Shown: positions 47,397-56,411 of the stretch, in pieces
Numbering within the stretch: the stretch's first letter is position 1
Layout of the letters: each line of letters opens with the position of its first letter
Assembly (NCBI RefSeq): GCF_004803895.1
Contig: NZ_CP021978.1
Span: forward strand, 2,542,001 to 2,606,000
Direction of reading: 5' to 3'
Length of the DNA stretch: 64,000 nucleotides
Source: Streptomyces hawaiiensis
GTDB taxonomy: Bacteria; Actinomycetota; Actinomycetes; Streptomycetales; Streptomycetaceae
Program-made: the position numbers and the translations under genes
Notes under the pieces: model-generated
What the model saw: only the letters and a program-made list of their open reading frames with translations
Databases searched by the model: none
Told to the model about the DNA's origin: nothing

Positions 47397-50300
47397 CGCT
47401 CGGCGATGCCGTAGAACAGTTCCTCCACCACACCGCGCGCCCGGCGTGCCGTTCGCCGGTACGCGTCGAGCATGTCGCCCGCGTGGCCGGGGCCGTATCC
47501 CAGATACCTGCCGACTGCGGCCAGTTCCCGGGGCTCCGTCGGGAAGGTGTCGCCGGCGCGGCCGCGGACCAGCATCACCGCGTTGCGGACGCGGGTCGCG
47601 AGGACCCAGGCCTCGTCGAGGATCGCCGCGTCCTCCTCCGTCATGAGCCCGGCCGCGCGGGCGGCGGCCAGGGCCTCGCGGGTGCGGGTGGTGCGCAGGC
47701 CGGGCTCCGCCGAGCCGTGCCGCAGCTGCATGAGCTGCACGGTCCACTCCACGTCGGACAGGCCTCCCGGCCCGAGCTTGGCGTGCAGCTTGGGGTCGGC
47801 GCCGCGCGGCAGCCGCTCGGACTCCATGCGGGCCTTCAGCCGCCGGATCTCGCGGACGGCCTCGTCGGCGAGCCCGTCCGCCGGGTAGCGCAGCGGGTCG
47901 ACCAGCTCGATGAAGCGGCGGCCCAGTTCCTCGTCGCCGGCGACCGGCTCGGCCCGCAGCAGCGCGTGCGACTCCCACGTCAGGGCCCACCGGCGGTAGT
48001 ACGCCTCGTACGAGGTGAGGGTGCGGACCATCGGGCCGGACTTGCCCTCCGGGCGCAGGTCGGCGTCGATCAGCAGGGGCGGGTCGGCGCTGGGGATCTG
48101 GAGCAGCCTGCGCATCTCGGAGACGACCTTGTTGGCAGCCTGGGAGGCCTCCCGCTCGTCGACGCCGTCGCACGGCTCGTGCACGAACAGCACGTCCGCG
48201 TCGGAGCCGTAGCCCAGCTCGTGGCCGCCGAAACGGCCCATGCCGATGATCGCGAACCGGGTGGGCAGGTCGTCCCCCCAGCCGTCCCGCACGACCGCGC
48301 GGAGCGTGCCGGCCAGGGTCGCGGCGGTCAGGTCCGACACCGCGCCGCCGACCCGGTCCACCAGGGCGCCCTGATCCGCCTCGGCGGGCTGCTCCTCGGT
48401 GCCGTAGGAGCCGACGATGTCGGCGGCGGCCGTACGGAACAGCTCGCGGCGGCGCACGCCGCGGGCGGCCGTGACCGCCTGGGCGCCGCCGTCGGCGCGT
48501 TTCACCGCGGCGTATATCTCCTGCTCCAAGTGGGCGCGCGGCCGAGGTTCCAGGCCGCCGCCGTCCCCGTCGCCGAGCAGCGCGACCGCCTCCGGCGCGC
48601 GCATCAGCAGGTCGGGCGCGAGGCGGCCGGCGGACAGCACACGGGCGAGGTTCTGCGCGGCGGCGCCCTCGTCCCGGAGCAGCCGCAGGTACCAGGGGGT
48701 CTTGCCGAGCGCGTCGGAGACCTTGCGGAAGTTGAGCAGGCCCGCGTCCGGGTCGGCGGAGTCGGCGAACCAGCCGAGCAGGACGGGCAGCAGGGTGCGC
48801 TGGATGGCGGCCTTGCGGGTGACGCCGGAGGCCAGGGCCTCCAGGTGACGCAGGGCGGAGGCCGGGTCGGCGTAGCCGAGGGCGACCATGCGTTCCCGGG
48901 CCGCCTCGGTGCTGAGCCGGGCCTCGCCGGTGGCGAGCTGGGCGACCGCGTCGAGCAGCGGCCGGTAGAAGAGCTTCTCGTGCAGCCGGCGTACGACGCC
49001 GGTGTGCCGCCGCCACTCGCGGCGCAGGTCGGCCACCGGGTCCGTGCGCAGGCCGAGGGAACGGCCGATGCGGCGCAGGTCGGCCTCGTCCTCGGGGAGG
49101 AGGTGGGTGCGCCGCAGCCGGAACAGCTGGATGCGGTGCTCCAGGGAGCGCAGGAAGCGGTAGGCCTCGTCGAGCTGGGCCGCGTCGGAGCGTCCGACGT
49201 AACCGCCGGCGGCCAGGGCCCTGAGCGCGTCCAGGGTCGTACCGCTGCGCAGGGAGGTGTCGGCCCGGCCGTGCACCAGCTGGAGCAGCTGCACGGCGAA
49301 CTCGACGTCCCTGAGGCCGCCCGGGCCCAGCTTCAGCTGGCGGTCGACCTCGGCGACGGGGATGTTCTCCACGACCCGGCGGCGCATCTTCTGCACGTCG
49401 GGGACGAAGTTCTCGCGCTCGGCGGCCTTCCACACCAGGGGCTGGACGGCGGCGACGTACTCCTCGCCGAGGTCGAGGTCGCCGGCCACCGGGCGGGCCT
49501 TGAGCAGCGCCTGGAACTCCCAGGTCTTGGCCCAGCGCTGGTAGTAGGCGAGGTGGCTGGAGAGGGTCCGCACGAGGGGGCCGTTGCGGCCCTCGGGGCG
49601 GAGGTTGGCGTCGACGGGCCAGATGGAGCCCTCGACGGTCGTCTCGGAGCAGATCCGCATCATGTGCGAGGCGAGCCGGGTCGCGGCGCGTACGGCCTTG
49701 GTCTCGTCGGTCCCCTCGGTGGCCTCGCCGACAAAGATGACGTCCACGTCCGAGACGTAGTTCAGCTCGTGGCCGCCGCACTTGCCCATCGCGATGACGG
49801 CGAGCCGGCACAGGCCGGTGTCCTGCGGCGCGGCCGCCTCGGCGATACCGAGGGCGGCGCGCAGGGTGGCGGTGGCGAGGTCGGCCAGCTCGGCGGCGGA
49901 CTCGGCGACGCCGGTGGTGCCGCAGACGTCCCGGGCGGCGATGGACAGCAGGCAGCGCCGGTAGGCGACCCGCAGGGAGACCGGGTCGTCGGCCTCCGCG
50001 AGGCCGGCCTCGAACTCCTCCACCCCGGGGTGCAGGTCGTACGCCTCGTACATGACGAGGGCCTGCCAGTCGTCCGGGTGCCGGGTGAGGTGGTCGGCGA
50101 GGGCGGTGGAGGCACCGAGCACGCCGAGGAGGCGGTCGCGCAGGGGCTTGGCCGCGATCAGCGTGTCGAGCAGTTCCCGGCGGGCGCCGGGGCTCTGCTG
50201 GGCCTCCAGCAGCCGGACGAGGCCGAGCAGCGCGAGATCGGGGTCGGCGGTGGCGCCCAGCGCCTCCAGCAGCACCGGGTCGTCGCGCAGGGGCGCGAGC

Positions 50301-50401
50301 TCCGGACTGTCCAGGAGCCGCTCGGCGGCGGAGGCGTCGGTGAATCCGTGCCGCAGCAGCCGTGTGAAAGTACTGCTCCTGCGCCCCGGCGCCGCCGTCA
50401 T
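47393..50401 (-). CDS. glnE: Glutamine-synthetase adenylyltransferase GlnE
   Basis: 1002 residues, the two-domain size of GlnE. It adds and removes AMP on GlnA Tyr397 according to nitrogen state. Both halves have the nucleotidyltransferase signature G-x-GGHELxxxSDxD: GKCGGHELNYVSDVDVIFV (N half, ~205-225) and GRFGGHELGYGSDADVLFV (C half, ~690-710). The partner sequences WPVDANLRPEGRNGPLVR and LIDADLRPEGKSGPMVR are also doubled. The start is ATG 50401 with GGGAGG 5 nt upstream. It is monocistronic and convergent with the PAP2 gene by 4 nt. No uridylyltransferase or PII gene is here. Confidence 0.97.
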   Translation of the reverse strand: MTAAPGRRSSTFTRLLRHGFTDASAAERLLDSPELAPLRDDPVLLEALGATADPDLALLGLVRLLEAQQSPGARRELLDTLIAAKPLRDRLLGVLGASTALADHLTRHPDDWQALVMYEAYDLHPGVEEFEAGLAEADDPVSLRVAYRRCLLSIAARDVCGTTGVAESAAELADLATATLRAALGIAEAAAPQDTGLCRLAVIAMGKCGGHELNYVSDVDVIFVGEATEGTDETKAVRAATRLASHMMRICSETTVEGSIWPVDANLRPEGRNGPLVRTLSSHLAYYQRWAKTWEFQALLKARPVAGDLDLGEEYVAAVQPLVWKAAERENFVPDVQKMRRRVVENIPVAEVDRQLKLGPGGLRDVEFAVQLLQLVHGRADTSLRSGTTLDALRALAAGGYVGRSDAAQLDEAYRFLRSLEHRIQLFRLRRTHLLPEDEADLRRIGRSLGLRTDPVADLRREWRRHTGVVRRLHEKLFYRPLLDAVAQLATGEARLSTEAARERMVALGYADPASALRHLEALASGVTRKAAIQRTLLPVLLGWFADSADPDAGLLNFRKVSDALGKTPWYLRLLRDEGAAAQNLARVLSAGRLAPDLLMRAPEAVALLGDGDGGGLEPRPRAHLEQEIYAAVKRADGGAQAVTAARGVRRRELFRTAAADIVGSYGTEEQPAEADQGALVDRVGGAVSDLTAATLAGTLRAVVRDGWGDDLPTRFAIIGMGRFGGHELGYGSDADVLFVHEPCDGVDEREASQAANKVVSEMRRLLQIPSADPPLLIDADLRPEGKSGPMVRTLTSYEAYYRRWALTWESHALLRAEPVAGDEELGRRFIELVDPLRYPADGLADEAVREIRRLKARMESERLPRGADPKLHAKLGPGGLSDVEWTVQLMQLRHGSAEPGLRTTRTREALAAARAAGLMTEEDAAILDEAWVLATRVRNAVMLVRGRAGDTFPTEPRELAAVGRYLGYGPGHAGDMLDAYRRTARRARGVVEELFYGIAER

Positions 50402-50549
50402 CCGGGCCTCCCTCGCACTGTTCCTCGGACATGCATCGGATCAAGGTCGTACGGCTGTGAGCCTAACCGCACGGGCCGCGGGAAGCGCCGGTGAGTTCGG
50501 CGGGCGGACGGGGTCTGCACCGGTGAGCACCGAGACCGGGAGGACACTC

Positions 50550-51062
50550 ATGACCACCCTGCACCCGCAGACCCGTCTGGACCCGCGCTACAGCAGCGAG
50601 ACGGCCACGGCCACGGCCTGGCAGGAGGCGCGGGCACGGCTCACCGCCGCGGAGCTGTTCTGGATCACCACGGTACGACCGGACGGACGGCCCCACGTCA
50701 CCCCGCTGCCGTCCGTCTGGTCGGACGGCGCCCTGCACTTCTGCACGGGCCCGGAGGAACGCAAGGCGCGAAACCTCGCGGAGAATCCGCACGTCGTGCT
50801 GACCACCGGCACGAACACCTGGAACGAGGGCTACGACCTGGTCGTGGAGGGCGAGGCGAGGCGCGTGACCGACGACGCCCGGCTACGCGAACTGGCCGCG
50901 GAGTGGGAGGCGAAGTACGGCAGTTTCTGGCACTACGAGGTACGGGAGGGCTATTTCCACCACGGCGCGGGCCACGCTGCCGTCTACTCGGTGGCGCCGC
51001 GCACCGTTTTCGGCTTCGGTAAGGGGGAGCCGTTCAGCCAGACGAGGTGGCGGTTCGCATGA
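50550..51062 (+). CDS. Pyridoxamine-5'-phosphate-oxidase-like (PPOX) flavin/cofactor-binding protein
   Basis: 170 residues, split-barrel fold. Typical PPOX text: ARARLTAAELFWITTVRPDG then RPHVTPLPSVWSDGALHFCT, with KARNLAENPHVVLTTG binding the cofactor phosphate. Relatives bind FMN, F420 or haem; the choice cannot be made here. The start is ATG 50550 with GGGAGGA upstream; the frame is open further upstream but lies in the glnE promoter side. It is divergent from glnE and followed after 22 nt by a VOC gene, so the two may be one operon. Confidence 0.85.
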   Translation: MTTLHPQTRLDPRYSSETATATAWQEARARLTAAELFWITTVRPDGRPHVTPLPSVWSDGALHFCTGPEERKARNLAENPHVVLTTGTNTWNEGYDLVVEGEARRVTDDARLRELAAEWEAKYGSFWHYEVREGYFHHGAGHAAVYSVAPRTVFGFGKGEPFSQTRWRFA

Positions 51063-51084
51063 CGTCGGACGAAGGAGTCACGCC

Positions 51085-51531
51085 ATGGACATCACCCTTG
51101 AAGTCATCCCGCTGCCCGTGACCGACATCGACCGCGCCCGGGACTTCTACCGGGACAAGGTCGGCTTCCATGTGGACATCGACCAGGAGGTCATGCCCGG
51201 GATGCGGATCATCCAGCTGACCCCTCCGGGTTCCGGCTGCTCGATCGCCCTGGGCGAGTCGATATGGCAGATGACCCCCGGTCCCACCCCGGCCCCGGGC
51301 TCCTACCAGGGCCTGCAACTGTGCGTCGCCGACATCAAGGCGGCCTACACGGAGCTGGTCGCCCGCGGCCTCGACGTCTCGGAACCGGTGCAGTACTCCC
51401 CGGACGACGGCGCCACGTTCATGCACTTCCAGGACCCGGACGGCAACGGATGGGCGGTGCAGGAGTACCGGCGCCGGGCCACCGAGCCGCTGCACCGGCT
51501 GCTGGCGGATCTGAAGCGGCAGCAGGCCTGA
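51085..51531 (+). CDS. VOC/glyoxalase-family protein
   Basis: 148 residues with one VOC module pair: start DITLEVIPLPVTDIDRARDF (beta-alpha) and late FMHFQDPDGNGWAVQEY with the metal-ligand Glu. Conserved FYRDKVGFHVDIDQEV is typical of small VOC dioxygenase or resistance-like proteins. Substrate unknown. The start is ATG with GAAGGAG upstream. It follows the PPOX gene closely. Its C-terminus adds a short helical tail (HRLLADLKRQQA). Confidence 0.85.
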   Translation: MDITLEVIPLPVTDIDRARDFYRDKVGFHVDIDQEVMPGMRIIQLTPPGSGCSIALGESIWQMTPGPTPAPGSYQGLQLCVADIKAAYTELVARGLDVSEPVQYSPDDGATFMHFQDPDGNGWAVQEYRRRATEPLHRLLADLKRQQA

Positions 51532-51574
51532 CAACCTGGTCAGGAATCGAGAAGCACGGGTCCCGGAGCGCGAT

Positions 51575-51580
51575 TAGCGT
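51575..51580 (+). promoter_or_regulatory. -10 box for leaderless VOC gene (TAGCGT)
   Basis: TAGCGT ends 7 nt before the ATG at 51588 with no ribosome site. Confidence 0.6.
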
Positions 51581-51587
51581 CGTTGTC

Positions 51588-52214
51588 ATGACTTCCATCG
51601 CATCCGTCACTCTCGAGGTGGCCGACCTCGCCGCCGCCGAGCGCTTCTACTCCACCGCCTTCGGTCTGGACGATCGGCTGCGTCTGCGGGCGTCGGAGGC
51701 ACCGACCTCCGGCTTCCGCGGGTTCACGCTGTCGCTCGTGGTCTCCCAGCCGGCCGATGTGGACGCCCTCGTCGACGCGGCCGTGCAGGCCGGCGCGACG
51801 ACGCTGAAGCCCGCCGCCAAGTCGCTCTGGGGCTACGGCGGTGTCGTCCAGGCCCCCGACGGGACGATCTGGCAGATCGCGTCGTCGTCGAAGAAGAACA
51901 CCGGCCCGGCGACCCGGCGGGTCGACGAGTTCGTCCTGCTGCTCGGCGTCGAGGACGTGAAGGCCGGCAAGCAGTTCTACGTCGATCACGGCCTGGCCGT
52001 GGCCAAGAGCTTCGGCAGTAAGTACGTCGAGTTCGCCACCGGGCCGGGCCCCGTGAAGCTGGCCCTGTACAAGCGCCGCGGCCTCGCCAAGGTCGCCGGC
52101 GTCTCCCCCGACGGCACCGGCTCCCACCGCCTCACGATCACCAGCGGCGCCGGGCCGTTCACCGACCCGGACGGTTTCGCGTGGACGACGGCGTCGGAGG
52201 ACGCGCCGGTGTGA
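51588..52214 (+). CDS. Two-module VOC/glyoxalase-like protein
   Basis: 208 residues with two VOC-type modules. The first begins SIASVTLEVADLAAAERFYS and ends at GGVVQAPDGTIWQIAS. The second begins DEFVLLLGVEDVKAGKQFYV and ends TDPDGFAWTT. Probably a fold-complete monomer; the metal ligands are only partly clear, so activity is uncertain. The start is ATG 51588 as a leaderless start (TAGCGT). It lies 56 nt after the first VOC gene but with its own promoter. It is convergent with the GS-like gene. Confidence 0.8.
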   Translation: MTSIASVTLEVADLAAAERFYSTAFGLDDRLRLRASEAPTSGFRGFTLSLVVSQPADVDALVDAAVQAGATTLKPAAKSLWGYGGVVQAPDGTIWQIASSSKKNTGPATRRVDEFVLLLGVEDVKAGKQFYVDHGLAVAKSFGSKYVEFATGPGPVKLALYKRRGLAKVAGVSPDGTGSHRLTITSGAGPFTDPDGFAWTTASEDAPV

Positions 52215-52254
52215 ACGGTGCCGCGGGACGTCCGCCGGGCCCGGCCGGAGGGAC

Positions 52255-53616
52255 CTACAGCGCCGGAAGGTTCTTCCGCAGCTCGAACGCCGTGACCTCC
52301 GAGCGGTACTCCTCCCACTCCTGCCGCTTGTTGCGCAGGAAGAAGTCGAAGACGTGCTCGCCGAGGGTCTCGGCGACCAGGTCGCTGCGCTCCATCAGGG
52401 TCAGGGCCTCGCCCAGGTTCTGCGGAAGCGGCTCGATGCCCATCGCGCGGCGCTCCGCGTCGGAGAGGGCCCAGACGTCGTCCTCGGCGCCCGGCGGGAG
52501 CTCGTAGCCCTCCTCGATGCCCTTGAGGCCGGCGGCCAGCAGCAGCGCGTAGGCCAAGTACGGGTTGGCGCCGGAGTCGATGGAGCGGACCTCGACCCGC
52601 GCGGAGCCCGTCTTGCCGGGCTTGTACATCGGGACGCGGACCAGCGCCGAGCGGTTGTTGTGGCCCCAGCAGATGTACGAGGGGGCCTCGCCGCCCGCGC
52701 CCGCGGTGCGCTCCGCACCGCCCCAGATGCGCTTGTAGGAGTTGACCCACTGGTTGGTGACCGCGGAGATCTCCGCCGCGTGCCGCAGCAGTCCCGCGAT
52801 GAAGGAGCGGCCCACCTTGGAGAGCTGGTACTCCGAGCCCGACTCGTAGAACGCGTTGCGGTCGCCCTCGAAGAGCGACAGGTGCGTGTGCATGCCGCTG
52901 CCCGGGTGCTCGGAGAAGGGCTTCGGCATGAACGTGGCGTGCACACCCTGCTCCAGGGCCACCTGCTTCATCACGAGGCGGAACGTCATGACGTTGTCGG
53001 CCGTGGACAGCGCGTCGGCGTAGCGGAGGTCGATCTCCTGCTGGCCCGGCGCGCCCTCGTGGTGGGAGAACTCCACCGAGATGCCCATCGACTCCAGCAT
53101 GGTGATCGCCTGGCGGCGGAAGTCCATGCCGACGTTGGTCGGGGTGTGGTCGAAGTAGCCGGAGTTGTCGGCGGGCGTCGGACGGCTGCCGTCCAGCGGC
53201 CGGTCCTTCAGCAGGAAGAACTCGATCTCCGGGTGGGTGTAGAAGGTGAAGCCCAGGTCGGAGGTGCGGGCGAGGGCCCGCTTGAGCACGTAGCGCGGGT
53301 CGGCGAAGGACGGGGAGCCGTCCGGCATGAGGATGTCGCAGAACATGCGGGCCGTGCCCGGGGCCTCCGCGCGCCAGGGCAGGATCTGGAAGGTCGAGGG
53401 GTCCGGCTTGGCGATCATGTCGGACTCGTAGACCCGGGCGAAGCCCTCGATCGCGGAGCCGTCGAATCCGATGCCCTCGTCGAAGGCCTGTTCCAGTTCG
53501 GCCGGGGCCACGGCGACGGACTTGAGGAAGCCCAGTACGTCCGTGAACCACAGCCGTACGAACCGGATGTCGCGCTCCTCCAACGTCCGGAGCACGAACT
53601 CCTGCTGCTTGTCCAT
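52255..53616 (-). CDS. glnA2: Glutamine-synthetase-like enzyme, GlnA2 type (gamma-glutamylpolyamine synthetase family)
   Basis: 453 residues. GS fold with the expected sites: FTDVLGFLKSVAVAPAELEQ, YTHPEIEFFLLKD (glutamate/ATP site), HPGSGMHTHLSLFEG, WGHNNRSALVRVP and EVRSIDSGANPYLAYALLLA. Length, opening (MDKQQEFVLRTLEERDIRFV) and position match S. coelicolor GlnA2 (SCO2241), which has been described as acting on polyamines rather than ammonia. I did not verify that here. The start is ATG 53616; ATG 53631 (MGKRKMDKQQ) is possible, since ribosome-site signals are weak for both. No GlnR box is seen upstream. It is divergent from the flavohaemoglobin gene. Confidence 0.9.
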   Translation of the reverse strand: MDKQQEFVLRTLEERDIRFVRLWFTDVLGFLKSVAVAPAELEQAFDEGIGFDGSAIEGFARVYESDMIAKPDPSTFQILPWRAEAPGTARMFCDILMPDGSPSFADPRYVLKRALARTSDLGFTFYTHPEIEFFLLKDRPLDGSRPTPADNSGYFDHTPTNVGMDFRRQAITMLESMGISVEFSHHEGAPGQQEIDLRYADALSTADNVMTFRLVMKQVALEQGVHATFMPKPFSEHPGSGMHTHLSLFEGDRNAFYESGSEYQLSKVGRSFIAGLLRHAAEISAVTNQWVNSYKRIWGGAERTAGAGGEAPSYICWGHNNRSALVRVPMYKPGKTGSARVEVRSIDSGANPYLAYALLLAAGLKGIEEGYELPPGAEDDVWALSDAERRAMGIEPLPQNLGEALTLMERSDLVAETLGEHVFDFFLRNKRQEWEEYRSEVTAFELRKNLPAL

Positions 53617-53849
53617 CTTCCGCTTCCCCATCCTTGCTGGTCAGGCCGCCTGTCTTCCGTACCACGGGAGGCGGTCGGGCACCTGAGCATCCCACCACAC
53701 CACCATTTCGTACGCGTTGCGGACCATGATCGCCCGGGCGGCCCGGGGCCGAACGCCTCGCATACGGCGGGTGAACTGCTCTCCCGCCCATAGTGCCTGC
53801 TAGCGCCGACATCCGTAACGGCCGGTTCCTCTCGCTGCGCCACCCACTT

Positions 53850-53872
53850 AATTTGCATCTCATATGCAACTT
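53850..53872 (+). promoter_or_regulatory. NsrR-type box of the flavohaemoglobin gene
   Basis: AATTTGCATCT-C-ATATGCAACTT is an 11-1-11 inverted repeat with 9 of 11 matching positions, fitting the NsrR pattern AAnnTGCATnT-n-AnATGCAnnTT. It overlaps the -35 (TTGCAT, 53853-53858) of a promoter whose -10 is TACCGT (53877-53882). NsrR releases such sites when its iron-sulfur cluster reacts with nitric oxide. Confidence 0.85.
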
Positions 53873-53910
53873 TAAATACCGTGCGCACAGTCGAGCCCTG
53901 AGGAGCCCTG

Positions 53911-55098
53911 ATGCTGTCCGAGCAGTCCGCCGCCACCGTCCGCGCCACGCTCCCCGCCGTCGGAGCGGCCCTCGGCACGATCACCGAGCGCTTCTACGCC
54001 GGGCTGTTCGAGGCCCACCCGGAACTGCTGCGGGACCTGTTCAACCGGGGGAACCAGGCCTCCGGCACCCAGCGGCAGGCGCTGGCCGGTTCCGTCGCCG
54101 CGTTCGCGACGCACCTGCTGGATTGTCCGGAGCAGCGGCCGGACACGATGCTGGCGCGCATCGCCCACAAGCACGCCTCGCTCGGCGTCACGCCGGAGCA
54201 GTACCGCATCGTCCACGAGCACCTGTTCGCCGCCATCGCCGAAGTGCTCGGCGACGCGGTCACGGCCGAGGTCGCCGCCGCCTGGGACGAGGTCTACTGG
54301 CTGATGGCGAACGCGCTGATCGCCGTGGAGCAGCGGCTGTGCGAGGAGCGCGGCGGGCCCGCCTGGCGGCCCTGGGAGGTCGTCGAGCGGGTCGCCGAGA
54401 CCGCCGACGTCGCCACGTTCCGGCTGCGGCCGGCCGACGGCGGCCCGGTGCGGGACTTCCTCGCGGGCCAGTACGTCTCCGTCCGCGTCACCCTCGCGGA
54501 CGGTGCCCGGCAGATACGGCAGTACAGCCTGTCCGGGGCGCCCGGCCCGGACCTGCGGCAGATCAGCGTGAAGCGCGTGCGCGAGGGCGGCGCACCCGAC
54601 GGCGAGGTCTCCAACCACCTGCACGCGCGCGTGCAGGTGGATGACGTCCTGGAACTGTCGGAGCCGTACGGCGACCTGGTCCTGGACGCCGGCCCCGACA
54701 CGCCCCTGCTGCTGGCCTCGGCGGGCATCGGCGTGACCCCGATGACCGCGATGCTGGCCCACCTCGCCGACTCGGGGCACCGCGGCCCCGTCACCGTCGT
54801 GCACGCCGACCGCTCCCCCGCGACCCACGCCCTGCGCACCGACCACGAGGCCTACGCGGCCAAGCTCCCGGACGCGGCCGTCCACCTCTGGTATGAGCAG
54901 GACGCCCCGGCGGGCACCCACCCCGGCCTGGCCGACCTCACCGGCGTTCCGCTCGCCCCGGGCACGCGCGCGTACCTGTGCGGTCCGCTCCCGTTCATGC
55001 GGGCGGTGCGGACCCAGCTGATCGCGAAGGGCGTGTCCCCCGCCGACATCCACTACGAGGTGTTCGGCCCGGACCTGTGGCTGGCGGGGCAGGCCTAG
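53911..55098 (+). CDS. hmp: Flavohaemoglobin (nitric oxide dioxygenase) Hmp
   Basis: 395 residues. It converts NO to nitrate using O2, NAD(P)H, FAD and haem. The globin part (~1-140) has Tyr B10 at Y29 (ERFYAGLF) and proximal His at H88 (HKHASL). The reductase part has the FAD site RQYSLSGAP and the NAD(P)H site LASAGIGVTPMTAML; the end AYLCGPLPFMRAVR and FGPDLW is normal. The start is ATG with GAGGAG upstream. An NsrR box covers its promoter, and nsrR is convergent with a 4-nt overlap at the 3' ends. Key residues are all present. Confidence 0.95.
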   Translation: MLSEQSAATVRATLPAVGAALGTITERFYAGLFEAHPELLRDLFNRGNQASGTQRQALAGSVAAFATHLLDCPEQRPDTMLARIAHKHASLGVTPEQYRIVHEHLFAAIAEVLGDAVTAEVAAAWDEVYWLMANALIAVEQRLCEERGGPAWRPWEVVERVAETADVATFRLRPADGGPVRDFLAGQYVSVRVTLADGARQIRQYSLSGAPGPDLRQISVKRVREGGAPDGEVSNHLHARVQVDDVLELSEPYGDLVLDAGPDTPLLLASAGIGVTPMTAMLAHLADSGHRGPVTVVHADRSPATHALRTDHEAYAAKLPDAAVHLWYEQDAPAGTHPGLADLTGVPLAPGTRAYLCGPLPFMRAVRTQLIAKGVSPADIHYEVFGPDLWLAGQA

Positions 55099-55550
55099 GG
55101 GGTGTGGTCACGGGGATCGGCGCCCCGCGAGATCCCCAGGAGCAGCGCCTCCGTCGGCTCCGCCACGATGTCCCGCACCGTGACCGGGTCCAGGGAGGTG
55201 AAGAACGCCTCCTGGGCCCGGCGCAGGGCTGTGCGCAGGCGGCAGGCGGAGTTGAGGGGGCAGGGGGTGGGGCCCTCGCAGTCGACGACGTCGCCGCCGC
55301 CCTCGAAGGCGCGGACCACCGCACCCACCGAGGCCGTGCGGCCCTGCTCGGTGAGGGTGAGCCCGCCGCCGCGACCGCGGCGGGCCTGAAGCAGTCCCAT
55401 GTGCTGGAGCTCGGCGACGACCTTCGCCAGGTGGGTGTACGGCACGTCCATGCCGTCCGCGACGTCCCGGGTCGTCGGACTCGACCCGCCCGCGACGGCG
55501 AGCCGCATCAGGACCCGCAGGGCGAGGTCGGTGGAGCGCAGCAGCCGCAT
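55095..55550 (-). CDS. nsrR: NsrR, Rrf2-family nitric-oxide-sensing repressor
   Basis: 151 residues. The Rrf2 winged helix is at the N-terminus (ALRVLMRLAVAGGSSPTTRD; AKVVAELQHMGLLQARRGRG). Three cluster cysteines are C91, C97 and C103 (CEGPTPCPLNSAC), and Asp8 is present, the fourth ligand described for S. coelicolor NsrR. It should carry a 4Fe-4S cluster that loses DNA binding on reaction with NO. It overlaps hmp convergently by 4 nt. The ATG at 55550 has TACGCT 6 nt upstream (leaderless). A second, weaker NsrR-like box lies in its own promoter, indicating autoregulation. Confidence 0.92.
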   Translation of the reverse strand: MRLLRSTDLALRVLMRLAVAGGSSPTTRDVADGMDVPYTHLAKVVAELQHMGLLQARRGRGGGLTLTEQGRTASVGAVVRAFEGGGDVVDCEGPTPCPLNSACRLRTALRRAQEAFFTSLDPVTVRDIVAEPTEALLLGISRGADPRDHTP

Positions 55551-55556
55551 GCAGGC

Positions 55557-55562
55557 AGCGTA
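55557..55562 (-). promoter_or_regulatory. -10 box for leaderless nsrR (TACGCT)
   Basis: On the minus strand TACGCT ends 6 nt before ATG 55550; no ribosome site is present. Confidence 0.6.
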
Positions 55563-55565
55563 GGT

Positions 55566-55588
55566 AATGGGAATCCGCGGTTCAAATT
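55566..55588 (-). promoter_or_regulatory. Weaker NsrR-like box of nsrR
   Basis: On the minus strand AATTTGAACCG-C-GGATTCCCATT has the 11-1-11 layout with 7 of 11 matching positions. It sits directly upstream of the -10 box of nsrR. Confidence 0.6.
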
Positions 55589-55745
55589 ATCCGGCGGGAG
55601 ATCGGCGCCGGGATCGGTGAAGCTGTCGTGCAGCTGTCGGTGCCGTATCGATTCGGCCCATTCCGTTGGCAGCTCTACGAGGCGCCCCGCCTCCCCCATT
55701 ACGATCAGTTCTCCCGACCGTCACTTTTCCCACGAAGGACACCCC

Positions 55746-56411
55746 ATGGGCTCCGCCAAGAAGAGCAGCACGGACCGCAAGGCGCGAATAGAGGAGATGC
55801 GGCGCGCCGAGCAGGCCCGTGAGCGCCGTAGCCGGATCCTCACCATCGCGGCCAGCGTGGTGATCGTCGCCGCTCTCGTCGTCGGCGGCGTCGTGCTCGT
55901 GCGGTCCCAGGACGACAAGGGCAGTGCCACCGCGGCGAGCGACTCCTCGGGCAAGGGCAAGTTCGTGACGGGCAAGGACGGCGTGAAGACGTGGGAGGGC
56001 AAGCTGTCCCGCAACCACGTCGCCAAGGCCGTGAAGTACGCCTCCGAGCCGCCGGTCGGCGGTGACCACAACCAGGTCTGGATGAACTGCAACGGTGACG
56101 TCTACACCGAGCAGCTGGACAACACCAACGCCGTGCACTCGCTGGAGCACGGCGCGGTGTGGGTGACGTACAATGCCGACGCGAAGAAGGCCGACATCGA
56201 CGCGCTCGCGGCGAAGGTGAAGAAGACGCCGTACACGCTGATGAGCCCGATGGACGACCAGAAGGACCCGATCATGCTCTCGGCGTGGGGTCACCAGCGC
56301 ACGGTGACGGGCGCGAGCGACCCGAACGTGGACAAGTTCTTCGAGAAGTTCGTCCAGGGCGAGCAGACCCCTGAGCCGGGTGCCGCCTGCACGAACGGGC
56401 TGTCCAAGTGA
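55746..56411 (+). CDS. DUF3105 membrane-anchored protein
   Basis: 221 residues. A charged cytoplasmic N-terminus (MGSAKKSSTDRKARIEEMRR) precedes one membrane helix (ILTIAASVVIVAALVVGGVV, ~31-50). The outer domain is DUF3105, with HNQVWMNCNGDVYTEQLDNT, HSLEHGAVWVTY and a final Cys (PGAACTNG). The two Cys may form a disulfide. Function unknown; the family often occurs next to DUF305 or copper-related genes. The start is ATG with AAGGA upstream. Its stop overlaps the start of the DUF305 gene (GTGA), so the two are translationally coupled. Confidence 0.85.
   Translation: MGSAKKSSTDRKARIEEMRRAEQARERRSRILTIAASVVIVAALVVGGVVLVRSQDDKGSATAASDSSGKGKFVTGKDGVKTWEGKLSRNHVAKAVKYASEPPVGGDHNQVWMNCNGDVYTEQLDNTNAVHSLEHGAVWVTYNADAKKADIDALAAKVKKTPYTLMSPMDDQKDPIMLSAWGHQRTVTGASDPNVDKFFEKFVQGEQTPEPGAACTNGLSK

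Noticed and set aside
45300..50444. 1714-codon minus-strand open frame across malR and glnE
   Set aside because: It is a shadow frame running over several real genes on both strands; Arg/Pro/Gly-rich translation without domains.
47483..50494. 1003-codon plus-strand open frame opposite glnE
   Set aside because: Antisense shadow of glnE, with GlnE signatures on the minus strand.
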